DNA of 64,000 nucleotides from assembly GCF_037975245.1 (NCBI RefSeq), contig NC_092582.1:9513501-9577500 (forward strand), in the 5' to 3' direction. Below, one piece after another: positions 36,351 through 48,000 of the stretch. The stretch is from Apostichopus japonicus. Its lineage: Eukaryota > Echinodermata > Holothuroidea > Aspidochirotida > Stichopodidae. Position numbers and translations under genes: made by a program. The notes under the pieces are model-generated. The model made no database searches, was not told the DNA's origin, and saw only the letters and a program-made list of their open reading frames with translations. How positions within the stretch are numbered: position 1 is the first letter of the stretch; every line of letters starts with the position of its first letter.

Positions 36351-38474
36351 AAATTTTGTACCTGTTAACTTTATTGTATAGAGTTGGTGGGGGTACTGCA
36401 GGGTGTGGCAGCATGTGGGATCTTCCTCAAAAAGTTGAAATATCCCCCAGCCCCCCCCCCCACTAAAAGGACGCCCATGCTTACATAGGATGATCTTTAA
36501 ACAAGATGTCAATGAGGCCTATACCGGATACATATTCATCCATTTATAGTTGTACAAAAGTAGCTATTGGGCCAATGTGGGCTAGGCAGAATTCAATTAA
36601 ATTGTTACCGGCTGTTAACATTGCAATATCGATGTAATAACTGCTATACGGATATTACATCATTAAACGGTAAAGTGTACAACCTGAGCTTCATGTTGTG
36701 TTCATTGTGTAAAGTGGAGACATGTGAGAGCAAAGGAGAGTTGAGAGCATATTTGAGCATATTGCGATTATGGAAGTATTAAATAATTTAATGGTGGGAG
36801 ATAGTTGAAAGTACCAAACAGACTATATTCAAAGACATGAATCAAGAAAATATACAAAAAACAAAAACTTGTTTAGTTTTCGCTCTCCAACTCTCTCTCT
36901 GCATTTCTTACATAGCATATCCTATAAGAAAATACAGGTAGCATATTTTAGGGGTCATATATATTTAGTTGAACCATTTCGATTAGTAATTTCTTAAGTC
37001 CGGTATATAATTGTACAGTACAATGGGTAGTTAACACCGCCCTCGGCCCTGATTCAAGTATTGAAATACTTCCACAGCTTATTATGAACAAAGAGCTTTG
37101 AGGAATTTACCAAAGCAAGATAGTTTTATTCTAGTTTTGGTAAGTTAACTGGATTTTGAATGTTAGAATCATGATAAAAATATATAGTCAAGTAAAGGTT
37201 ACATGCCAAATTAATCTATTCTCTAATATAAAGCTATACTCAAGTGGATTTAACCATATCTGATAAACCTTCTCTCGCAGCGCCAACGTATTCGTAACTA
37301 TTATCGAAATTGAACAGTGAATAACGCGACAGGTAAAATCTCAAACACTTTATCGTCTTAATTCGCTCAGTACAATACATCAACATTCAACGAAGCTACC
37401 AGCTCTTGATATAACATTGCGCCGCGTTATAATCTGACTTGAAGGGACATCGTGATGGTTATCAAATCTATACTTTTGTTCAGTTGAAATTTCGTAATTA
37501 AAAGCTTTGAAATTTGCACAGAACAGGACCTGAACAAAATTGATCAAGGAAAGAATGCTCTCTGCTTATACCGACCAAAATGCGCCTTTTTCATGTATCA
37601 TATCTTCGGCCCTCCCTGCAGAGAAATATTACGATTTAGTAATAACATTTGGCAGGTAAAATGAATCTAAATCAATAGTGCTCTCCAAAGTTGAACTTAC
37701 TTTGTGTTGTATTAGCAGCTGTAAGCCGATTGCTCTTGGTTTACTCAACAAGCATGGCTCCACCTTCTATTCTTAACATCATTTCATTGTCACTACTTAT
37801 CATCGCCTCTACTGAGGAATCCAGATGTGGAAGAGTTCATCAACCTGTCACAAGCTTAGAGAATCCATGGAACGCGTACTGGAAGAAGAAGGAGAAAAAA
37901 AGGTCAAAGGCAAATTACTGCTGCAAGTTGAAAGCATCAAAGTTAGACGGCCTAACGTTTCGAGTCCTAATTATGATTGTCTTGACAGGCAGACCTAAAA
38001 CAAAGAAAACACGTGTAATAGGCAAATGTTATAGACTGCAGGTTAATTGGAACAATGAAACAATGTAAATAGTGTGTTTACCTAAACTTTTAGTGCCTTG
38101 TATAGAACCATGTCTGATAAAGTGTGGCTTGCAATAATTTGACTTTAATTGCCCAACATGAAAACGATTCTTATTGTATACTGCAGACCCCACCAGTCTC
38201 AAGTCTCAAATTCTTCATTGTTTCAAAAGTTGCAAAATAGTAGCACCATTTTGCATCTACCAACTTACCATATACCAAAATGGACGACGATTTAACATTA
38301 TAGCCCCCACCTCCCCGCCAGTACTGAAAGTACTCGCCCGGCTCTGTACTAGAATTTTAGAATGGCAAATAATGGTATATGTAGCACTGTTGGACTATAA
38401 ATTGCCAGGATACCTTAAGGCTGCGATCAATAAAGAGGCTGGTAATGTTTCTATCATCATTGTAGATGTAACTA
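36351..38474. other. Intergenic stretch, nothing recognised
   Basis: No exon, domain or known repeat was recognised. An open frame at 37691-38068 (125 codons) has a hydrophobic start and a Lys-rich middle but matches no family I know and lacks supporting splice or promoter signals. Confidence 0.5.
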
Positions 38475-38620
38475 TTACCTTTTTCTTTCTATTCTTAAGT
38501 TTTTCTCTCTTTTTTTTGGGGGGGGGGGGGGGAGTCTCCTACTTTGTTAAGCCTTACAGGCTTTATAGGAGACTTCCCGTCACACTGTAAATTGTGATGA
38601 AACAAATAAATATACAAATA
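38475..38620 (+). mobile_element. Severely 5'-truncated LINE copy (3'UTR only)
   Basis: It matches, in the opposite orientation, the 3' end of the LINE at 13437-13570: the pyrimidine-rich stretch, the hairpin with ggagtctccta and taggagacttcc (38531-38577), and the aaacaaataaatatacaaat tail. A poly-G run of about 16 bases lies just before the hairpin. Confidence 0.85.
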
Positions 38621-39161
38621 CAAATAGCCATTCCGATTTCCGACACGTACAACTAATACAACTTTCATCAGGCTGCGGAACTCGAGATTTAATGATCTGT
38701 ATTCAGGTGCGTATCCAGGGGGGGGGGGCGTTGGGGGCGCGCGCCCCCCGGGTAAGGAAAAGAGGAGAGAAAAAAAGAGAAGAAAAAAGGGAAAAGGAGG
38801 GGTGAAAAAGAAAAGGAGGATAGGAAGGAAGGGAAAAGAAAAAGAAAAAAGAGAGAAAAAGGAGAAAAGGAGGGAGTAGAAGATAACCAAGGCCTCGGGA
38901 AGAGAAAGAGGAACAGTCATAGTTAAAGCGCTGATCCCTATTATATACACAGGGTAGCCAGTGACAGATCAAGGATTACGGAGGGGGTGTGCGCCTCACC
39001 CTACCCCTTACACCAACAACTCCATTTTGACGTTTCTATTTTTCCTCTCTCACTAGTGTATCTATATAAATACTATATATGGTCTATCATAACGCGTGTG
39101 TGTGTGTATGGACGCCTTAAACAATTGTACAATTGTGCTATATGGAACCAACTGTGGCTGG

Positions 39162-39190
39162 TCTTGAACTCGACCGAGTCGAGTTCAAGA
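39162..39190. repeat. Perfect 13-bp inverted repeat
   Basis: The arms tcttgaactcgac and gtcgagttcaaga are separated by cga. They lie just before the hAT-like remnant and could form a small hairpin. Confidence 0.85.
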
Positions 39191-39459
39191 ACATGACGCA
39201 TTTCGGGAAGGGGGCGACCGCCCCACCCCCCCCCCCCCCACCCGAGCAAATTTTCTTTATGACATCGCTAGTAATTTCAAAATATACAATGCTTAGATGC
39301 AACTTACAAGGCCTGGAAAGTGTCATTTCCAGCGATCTGGGAGGCATTTTCGGCCAAAATTTTTAATGTACGCTTCGCGCCAACTCATGGTGGCGCTTCG
39401 CTTAGATATTTTGCCTACAGGCTTCGCCCCTCCCTTGGCAATTACTCGCAACACGCCTG
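39190..39459. mobile_element. hAT-like MITE remnant related to 19328-19635
   Basis: It shares the core module (atcgctagtaatttcaaaat through cgcttagatag) and the right end (acgcctg) with the MITE at 19328-19635. The left terminus is degraded and no target duplication is visible. Confidence 0.8.
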
Positions 39460-39559
39460 TTCGAATTTGTAAAGCAAAGAGCATATATAACATCATATCA
39501 GTGAGCAATGCATGCATGTTCCACGATGAACAGCCTCAAAAACTGTCTATGTGTGTAGT

Positions 39560-40006
39560 CAAAGGCGTAGGAGCCCAATTGGATTTGGGGGCTGTAATGA
39601 CTTGCCCGAAAAAAAAGCCCAAATTTTTCACGCGCGAAGCGCGCGTTCAACATACCGATGCCAATATCATATAAGCAAGCATCGGTTATTACATTGCATG
39701 GCATAGTGTACCTTACGGTCCGTGAAAGTTGCACATTATACCGCCGGATGCTAATGTAAGCAACGAAATGTCTTATGTAGATGGAGAAAAAGCATACAGA
39801 TCCATTTATGTCAAAACTCTCTTTTACAGTAGTAATGTCGGCCAAGCTTAGACCTTTATTTTAATTACCAAGGAGATCATTTTTAAGCTATTCATTGCTA
39901 TTTATTTTTCTTTCAGTAGGTGCCCGAAAAAGTGGGAAAAAATTTGGTTGCGGGGGGGGGGGGGGTGGGGCTGCAGCCCCCGCCTCCTACGGGACCTACG
40001 CCTATG
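39560..40006. mobile_element. Complete 447-bp hAT-like MITE, nested
   Basis: It starts caaaggcgtagga and ends with the inverse of cataggcgtaggt, flanked by a perfect 8-bp duplication tgtgtagt (39552-39559 and 40007-40014). It sits inside the larger composite element. Confidence 0.88.
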
Positions 40007-40692
40007 TGTGTAGTGTTCGGTTTCGATATACCTGATATTGGAAATATCTGCTATTTTTCGTTTCCTTCAACCAAGTTTTATAATAGCCATTATAAGAGGT
40101 TTTAATATTTCTACACCAATAAATTAACTGTGTCTGAATTTTCGAAAATTTTCTCACCAACATTCTTCATCATACTTTCCTCTACTCGTGCAATTTTGAC
40201 CTGTCTGTTAGGGGTTCAAGGAGGTTTTTCTATATTGGTTGTCAATAGATTGAATTTTGTGCAACATTATGGGTATGTTTTCAAGTGATTTTATTCACGA
40301 GAAATGTGAATTTTCAAATTCTCAATAAATAATGGGCTTAAAACCTTAAAAAGTGGGGCTTTCGGATATTGTGGGCCGTGACGTAGAACCACTTACAAAA
40401 GCAATGATCCATAGGACATGCAATGAGGTCGAACATGGTGTGTGACTGGTGACAATCTTCAAAAAGGTTATGGATGGAAAAAAAAACTTTGGGGAAATAC
40501 TTGGTTATCAGACAAAAGTGTACATCTGGTTGGTCATTTTCAAGCCCGATAAGTGCCATTTCCGGTGATCTGGGGGGTATCAAAGCCAGAAATTTTCTTG
40601 TACGCTCCGCGCCAACCGATGGTGGCGCTCCGCTTAGATAGTACTTCGCGCCCCCCGGGTTAGAAAATCCTGGATACGCGCCTGTGTATAAG

Positions 40693-42044
40693 TGAAACTA
40701 ATTAGCCCTGCCACATTCATTTATGAACATTAGATGTTTAACGGGAAATTACTAAAATGCTAAAAGCTATGATTGACAGAAGCTGAATGATAGCAAAACT
40801 GTTTATTAACATATCAAAAGTAATGTTGCTCATGCATATATTCAACATGTAAAATGCACTGTAATTAGTTGGTGAAAATGTGACGATGTATTTTGATTTT
40901 AACAAGAGAATGCTGCTCTAATCTTCAGTGTTTTAAAATATACCGTATTGATCAACTGATTGCACATGAATACCTTTAACCATTCCCACCCCCACCAGAC
41001 CTTAATAGAGTGTGACTGGTTCCCCACGCAACATATGACAAGCGATCGAGGGGCTTCCTTATAGACGAAGATGGAGTGCCCCTTACTTTGACAGACAGCT
41101 AAATGACTGAAGAAAAGATGAATATTAATTTGTGTAATTTAGGAGTACAAACAATGCATATAGGTACTATATACTGCAGCTAGGCAGGACTACACGTAGG
41201 GCCCTCAAAAGTATTGGTTACCGTGGCGTAGTTTATGGAAGTATAGGCTACACAGTATATATGCCCGTATAAGCATATTACAATTATCGTTCTTAAAATG
41301 AACGGTGGGCACGGGGACACCACACGTACTAGTTAAATATGCTAATTATGACTGATTACTTACATGCTGGATACATGCAGCCTGGTTTCAAACTTTAGAC
41401 TGTACGCATCATGCAACGATTAAGCCAACTCGAACCATGGTCCATTCGATAAAAAATCCGTGTCAAAAATCTATTGGGTGTATACAGGCACATTGCCAGG
41501 CTGTGTTCCCCCAGTGCAGAGTACCCCCCCCCCCCGTGCCATCAGTTGTACACTAGTTATAATACAAGACACGAGTTTTGTGTCCGTCCTTAGTTAAATT
41601 GTTGGTCCCCATCCTTAATATCCCTGGCTACGTGCATTGTAGGCAAATATAGCCTGGTTTATACCACGTAAAGTGTATTGCTGTATATATGGCAATGTTA
41701 ACGATGATACAGACAGTCTGGCTGGATAAAATTGTAAAACAGGTGATCGTTAACTGATCGGATTTATTTCAATAGATTCGTAACATTGTTTGGGAGGTGT
41801 CTTAAATAACTCTCTATTCAATCTCATACGGACACTATAGACAATAAAGACACAATAATTCGAAGCTAATTTGAATATCAAATGATATTAGAACACCGGT
41901 GATTCTAACGGCCTTCGCTAAGATGTCAAAAATCATTGAATCTTGGTAGTGTCTGCAAGCTTAACTTGACTACTAGTTAAAAAGTATAAGAAATTTAAAT
42001 ATCAATGAAACAACAATTTAGGACTCATGCATATCACATTGCAA
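40693..42044. other. Intergenic stretch, nothing recognised
   Basis: I see no exon, RNA gene or clear repeat structure here beyond short homopolymer runs (a C run near 41525). Confidence 0.5.
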
Positions 42045-42052
42045 ACTGAAAC

Positions 42053-42705
42053 CAAGGGCGGCGGAACCGGGGGGGCACAGGGGGCACGTGCCCCCCCACT
42101 TTTCCTCAGGTTAAAAATGTGCCCTTTTTCTACATAAAAATTGAGGTGTCTCAAGTTAGCAAGAGGCTAGGGAGCCACAATGAACACTCGGGAAGGGCCG
42201 TTTCCGGCCATCTGAGGGGTTTGTAAAACCAAAAATTTTCTTGTACGCTCCGCGCCAACCGATGGTGGCGCTCCGCTCAGATAGTCGTGCATACAACTTT
42301 GCAAATCCAGGCTAAGCCCGTGACTTTCAATGAATTTCTGTGGGTCAAACTCAAAGCTATTTCGAATGGAAAAAATTTGTTAAGAAATTAACAAGAAATA
42401 AACTCTAATTCGGAAGATTCCTACATTAGCAATTAGCATGATTTCGCCTCATTTTGTCTCAAAAGAAAACTTGTTCCTTGTTTCCCAATTTGCACATTGG
42501 ATATTGCAGTGCTAGTATGCATATTTTCCTTGAGAGGGGGGGGGGGGGGGGGCGTTGATGGAGTGATGTGTGTACACAAATAAGATAATACAATAAGAGT
42601 TGTAAAGGGTACTAAATATAAGGCTGCATCAGTGCAATCGAATTTCTGCAAAGTGCCCTTTGATGTCGGTGCCCCCCCAGATTAAAAGTGCTTCCGCCGC
42701 CCCTG
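42053..42705. mobile_element. 653-bp hAT-like element with intact target duplication
   Basis: It starts caagggcggcggaa and ends with the inverse of caggggcggcggaa, flanked by the perfect 8-bp duplication actgaaac (42045-42052 and 42706-42713). The internal module at 42186-42285 is shared with other hAT-like elements in the window although the termini differ. A G run lies at 42535-42552. It is non-autonomous. Confidence 0.93.
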
Positions 42706-42808
42706 ACTGAAACACCCTCCATGAACGGAGCAATTGACCACGGGCTCATGATACGTTTCGGATGCACATCGCCCGCAATGACCAAAACAGCACTTTTCTT
42801 TTCACCAC

Positions 42809-43046
42809 TGGAGTGTTAGCTCAGTGGTTAACGCCGGTGCCTCTCAATCATAAGGTCCCCGGTTCGAGTCACACCTAGATTAATGTATGTCGTCCAGTTA
42901 CAGAGTTGTTGACAATTAACAATTCATAATCATGGACGTTAAATATGAATGTGAGAGACTGACTTCGGTCAGCTTTGCGGCTTTGATAAGCCAATGAGGC
43001 TTCTTCGCGAGTTCCTGCTTGCAGGAGGATCTAATATACATACACT
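42809..43046 (+). mobile_element. tRNA-derived SINE (second family), full head
   Basis: The head is tRNA-like: A box tagctcagtgg (42817-42827) and B box ggttcgagtc (42861-42870), both RNA polymerase III promoter parts. A non-tRNA body follows (cagttacagagttgttgaca, cttgcaggaggatc), then a short atac-rich tail. Partial copies lie at 43246-43424 and 56419-56622. Confidence 0.88.
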
Positions 43047-43245
43047 TGAGCTTTGCCGCCATTTTATAACTTAGTAGTTTGATAATTCTTGTTTTAAAGA
43101 AAAGTCACCCATCATAGAACCCGGGTATAAAACAAAATAAAACAATAACACTTGATCCACTCTCAACTTATCTCCAGTCTACTTACATCGAGACTGAAGT
43201 TATCACGTCTTGTTAAAAGAATTCCTGTTATTGTCGTTTCATTGT

Positions 43246-43424
43246 CGAGTCACTCCCAGATTAATGTATGTTGTCCAGTTACAGAGTTGTTGACAATAAA
43301 CAATTCTTCATCATGGACGTTAAAAATGAATGTAAGAGACTGACTTCGGTCAGCTTGCGGCTTTGATAAGCCAATGAGCCTTCTCCCCGAGTTCTTTCTT
43401 GCAGGAGGATCTAATATATACATT
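43246..43424 (+). mobile_element. SINE copy lacking the tRNA head
   Basis: It matches the body of the SINE at 42809-43046 from gagtcactccc to gaggatctaatata. The promoter boxes are absent, so it cannot be transcribed on its own. Confidence 0.87.
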
Positions 43425-44912
43425 TCATCCTCAGCCTCTGACCCAGGTTGAATCGATCTATTTAAAGATTTATATGTAACAAAAGAATATGTTTTTTTCT
43501 TGAAATTGACTATCACTTAGTTTTACCCAATAGAAAACAAACGCACACTTGTAGCATCTAGTCTATGTGAAGGACGGAATTGAAAGTATTGTAATTTGAC
43601 TTCTGAAAAGGTTTACCTTACAGTATCTTTAAAGATAACGTTTCCGATCCATCATTTCAGTAAATACATTAAGAGATATGATTTGCCATATTTCTATAGG
43701 GCCGTCGGTTTCCTTAGAAAATCGAGTAAGTATAGCTTAGAATGGATTACTTGGGGGTCGAGTTTGTATTCATCATTGTACTAACCCGATCAATAGGTTC
43801 ATTATTTAATGTTATTCTTTACACAACCAAACCTTTTCCAAGTTTGGGAGTGGGGGTGGGGGTGGGGGTGGGGGTGGGGGTGGGGGTGGGGTGGGGGTGG
43901 GGGTGGGGGAGGGATTACCATAAGTAAGGCCAAAGTATAAAGAACACGGTTGTAAATCCAATTGTAACCGGAGCTTAAAGCTATCAAGCTTCGACGAAGT
44001 ATCATATACTGATCAAACAGGTCACAATTGTGCTCCAAACAGCCGATTCCCGCACATTTTATTCATATAGAAAATGAGACAATGGAGCCACTGATTCCAT
44101 ATATATTACTTCAAATTCTAATTTGACTCTGAGCTGTTAAATTTTGGTAGACAATTATTTTGTCAAGGCAAGACATCTTTCCTGGTGAACTTTCTATTTA
44201 TAACACTCCTTAAAACTTTTGCGCTTAAACTAATCTATTTTTTTCTGGTAAACTTGACAACACAAAACCCGATTGTAATATACTGGTCAATAAACTAAAA
44301 TTTCTCTAATAAAAGGTTTTAAATGTCGATTATGACAAAACCTAAGGCTTTTAAGACTGCTCGTATGAGATTGTACAAGATACATAATTGTGTTTTGATC
44401 GTTTAATTAATTTTCCTTGCCTGTTGTAACTTCTGTAACTATTTCTTGTAAAGCTTTTACAGCTCACGTGATATCACATACTTAACGGTAAGGATCAATT
44501 CATTGTCATCTTTTATTATTTATAGGCTGTAACCCCGGCCTAAAATCAAATAAGTCATGTAAGCAAATAGTGCCACTCTAAAATAGCGAGATACAGTTCT
44601 TACAAATAAAGAGAACTCCAAACATGACCAGCAACCCAACCTTTGACCATGACTGTCACGACCCAGATAGGAAGTAGTGATACAATAGAAGTACTTGCCT
44701 GAGTGAGTCTGTATGCAAACTTACAATGTGTACATTCATGTATACGGTACATAACAGGCTAGTATGATTGTTTGCTAAGCGGTATAGGCTACTAAAATAC
44801 AAGGAGTCAACTAACTGGCGTGTACAGTTTGTTCCATAACATACGTGTGCTTTACAGTGTACCGAGCCTCGTGATATAAATTATAATACTCAATCTATAT
44901 CATACACTAACA
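43425..44912. other. Upstream flank of GH3 gene; duplicated from about 43783
   Basis: From about 43783 (caataggttcattatttaat) this flank is repeated at 60480 onward, before the second GH3 gene. No exon was seen. It includes the G-rich microsatellite at 43849-43913. A TATA-like gatataaatt lies about 40 bases before the start codon. Confidence 0.7.
43849..43913 (+). repeat. (GGGGGT)n microsatellite, possible G-quadruplex
   Basis: Gtgggg repeats run for about 65 bp, with at least ten G-runs. The paralogous position (about 60533-60568) has a shorter, different G-rich tract, so the tract has changed since duplication. Confidence 0.92.
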
Positions 44913-45039
44913 ATGGCAGTGAAGTTTTTGTTTGCTGGTGTCATCTTTATCATTTCATCCCTTGTAACGGTGAAACTCTGTGCCTGCTGGAGACACATGG
45001 GACTCTCGATACCCTCGTGTGTGTTGTATCTCGTCACTG
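44913..45039 (+). CDS. GH3 exon 1: N-terminal membrane segment
   Basis: ATG at 44913 opens MAVKFLFAGVIFIISSLVT, hydrophobic and signal-anchor-like. The donor is gtatgt, phase 1. The copy at 63453 keeps the same start and donor with few changes, which supports this exon. A TATA-like gatataaatt lies only about 40 bases upstream, so the 5'UTR would be very short or an upstream non-coding exon exists. Confidence 0.82.
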
Positions 45040-48000
45040 GTATGTTACCATTCATTCTTAAGTGATACACTAGTTGGCGTCTTCAATTCTATATTCTTCC
45101 TTTGGGGAGGACCTCCAGACACCCTCCCTTACATGGGAGTTTGTTCCAACGACCGCATGGCCGCACCCCTCCTTTATAAAATCTCCGTTAATTAAAGCAC
45201 CTTTCTTCTTGTATACTATACCATCCAACTAACAAGATACCAGGTACAATGGTCAGTGGACAGGTACGGTAAATGACTTTTATTGATTATCTTTCAGGGT
45301 TGCTTGCTCTTATTGGCATTCTCGTAGGTTGTGCGTTGATCTTCATCTCCACCCGACGTACCTCCAAACATCACACCCTCCTCTCTGCGTTACATCATTT
45401 TATCGTAAAGTATCACCGCCTTTACGTAGGTTCCCGGATGTTGAAGAAGTTCAGAGCTGCTTGCAAAAATCCAAGAGAGGCCCAGGAACTTCTCTTACAG
45501 AAGATCATCAAGACAAACAAAAACACGGACTACGGACATCAGTTTCGACTTGGTGAAATCCATTCCTTGGAAGATCTTCGTCAAAAACACCCGATTACTG
45601 ATTACGACCATTACAGGCGATTTATTATTCGATTGTCTAAAGGTGAAAAGGATGTCTTGACCGCGGAAAAGGTGTCTCGTCTTATATTGACGAGTGGGAC
45701 CACTGGGACAGGCAAAATGATCCCACAAGACGAAAATATTGTTGACAATTTTTTAATTCTGCTAGGTGCCTTTCAACATGAAATGTTTCCCGACATGCAG
45801 CCAATGCAGTCATTTTTTAGACTGCATGTCAACGCAGAGATCAAACAAAGTGAGTGTGGTATAACCAAAGCTTCGGCAACAGCTTTGGAGAAGCATATGA
45901 TGAAAGGTAAGGTCGATTATGCAACTCCCAGTGATGGTTTCCTGATTGATACAGTGTACGAAGCCTTTTACGTACATCTCTTATTTGCTTTGAGAGAAGA
46001 ACAGTTGGGGTCGGCTTTCATAACTTTTGCTAGCATTTTGATTGACCTCATGAAATTTTTGGAAACAAATTGGCCAAAATTAGTTCATGATCTTTCGAAA
46101 GGCACGCTTCACCAGGACCTAAAACTATCCCCTCAAATGAGGGCGACTTTGACGAGGGCCCTGGGATCTGGGGACCATGAAAGGGCAATGAAGGTCAAAG
46201 AAGAATGCGAGAAAGGATTCGATGGTATCATTAAGAGACTTTGGCCAGATGTTCAAGTCATTTCTGCTATTGATAACATCGGTATTCGAAGTTACATGAA
46301 GTCGAGCTTTGGTAAAGGTAAGTCTATCCTTACTTCAAGTATATTATTCTTACTTCAAATTTCTTTGATTCAAAATTAAAAGAAACAAACCCAGACATCA
46401 TCTTTAATTTAAAATGACAGAGATTTGGAGGAAGAACAACTACCCTAAGCAGCTAAGATAAATCCTCTTCTTTGTGGGAGATAAACTAGTTTAAAAGTCT
46501 CGTCCGAGTGATGTCATTTTGTAAATGTATACACGGAGATTTGGAAGAGGACAGTGACCTATACTCAAGATCATTGTTAAGTAGATTTTAAGTACATATG
46601 TATATGAGACAGGTAAGAGAGTATCTGATATCCTCGACTTTCTCCTTGCTCTTTTTATACTTTCAAGGTAGAATGTTAAATGTCTTGATACCGATACCAA
46701 TACCACCATTAGGTTGTGTTAAGAGGCTCAGTATTTTAGATTCAGCATTTATAAAAGCAATCTCCATGACAAAAAAATTAACATTTATAATAAATAAAGG
46801 ACAACATAAGACAAAATGAAGCACATGTTGCTCGATGAAATGTCCTCTTCTAAACTTGATCAATTTAGAATGAGTTAGGTAGATTTAAGTGCATATGTAT
46901 ATATGAGACAGGTAAGAGAGGAATGAAATAAATATCGGCATTCATAAAAAACTAAATAAATCATCCAGATAAGAGACACTTTTAAATGCCAACTAGCTCT
47001 TTTGCGGAGAGTCCGTGGCATGCAGCTCCATGTCGAGACTCCACTACCAACATGACTGTCATCACCAGCAGGACCGTAATGCAGGAACTGTTGGAGGGAC
47101 TCAAACAATTTATGGAGGGGCGCAATACTCGTGTCCTAGAAGTTTCGCACATATGACGAAGGCGCATTTGGGAGGGGGCTGAGCAGTCTGCACGGCGGAG
47201 GCCAGGCAGGGGAAACCTATTGTCCCCGCCACGGGCCTGGGTCACTTGTTGATGATGATGCATGACCAATGTCACAACACAACATTAATGAGATTAATGC
47301 CAGGCTATACCGAACTTGGCAGTTCCTTGTTACACAACATCAAATATTTCATGTTGCTCCTTTCACAGGTATTGAAATATACTCAGCTATGTATATCTCT
47401 TCAGAGGCGTTTATGGGACTTAACCTGTGGCCTTTCGAAGATGGAACGTCGGAGTACGCCCTCAATTTGACAGAAAATGTGTTCGAATTCATCAAAGAGG
47501 AAGACATGTACTAAGTAGTTCTATTATTTCATTCAGATTAATTTAATCGCAGTGTCAAACGCTAGAAGGCTCACAAAATGTGATGATGTTGGGGCAATAC
47601 ATCACTGTTCTGACAAACGAGTGGTCACCTAATTATTCTTGCGGACCACAATGAGTTTTGTACCCGTAGATGACAGCTCAACAGAGGTAGAAATGGATGT
47701 TGATATTCTCCGTTGGAAGCAAGCTGTAGTGTGACTCCACAACCAAACCAAACCGTGTTGTCCCAAACGGTCCTCACAAACGAAACCTATTAATAAATTC
47801 TCCTTCAACATATGTATCAGGTTTGGGAGAGTTTCATTTATTTAATTAGAGATCAACTTCTTTTGATGCAACCCTCTCTGACGTAACTTCGCATACAGAC
47901 CTTCTGTCTGCCTTATTAGGCGATTTCTCAGTTTATCGGGCAGATCCATATGTGGCTCTTATGGGATATTAATGGATGGAGACCTTTGTGAGCAATATGA

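Larger units (their letters stand above)
38704..40684. mobile_element. Composite hAT-like element with nested insertions
   Basis: It begins caggtgcgtatccagg and ends with the inverse of caggcgcgtatccagg: 16-bp terminal inverted repeats with one mismatch. No clean 8-bp duplication is visible. It contains a hAT-like remnant at 39190-39459 and a complete element at 39560-40006, so it is a nest. A purine-rich tract (38755-38880) follows the left end. No transposase frame was found. Confidence 0.72.

Noticed and set aside
37691-38068. 125-codon open frame with a hydrophobic start
   Set aside because: No family resemblance, no promoter or splice evidence; left as unassigned.
38495-38950. 151-codon minus-strand open frame rich in Phe, Leu and Pro
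   Set aside because: It comes from a purine/pyrimidine tract and the LINE tail, not from a gene.
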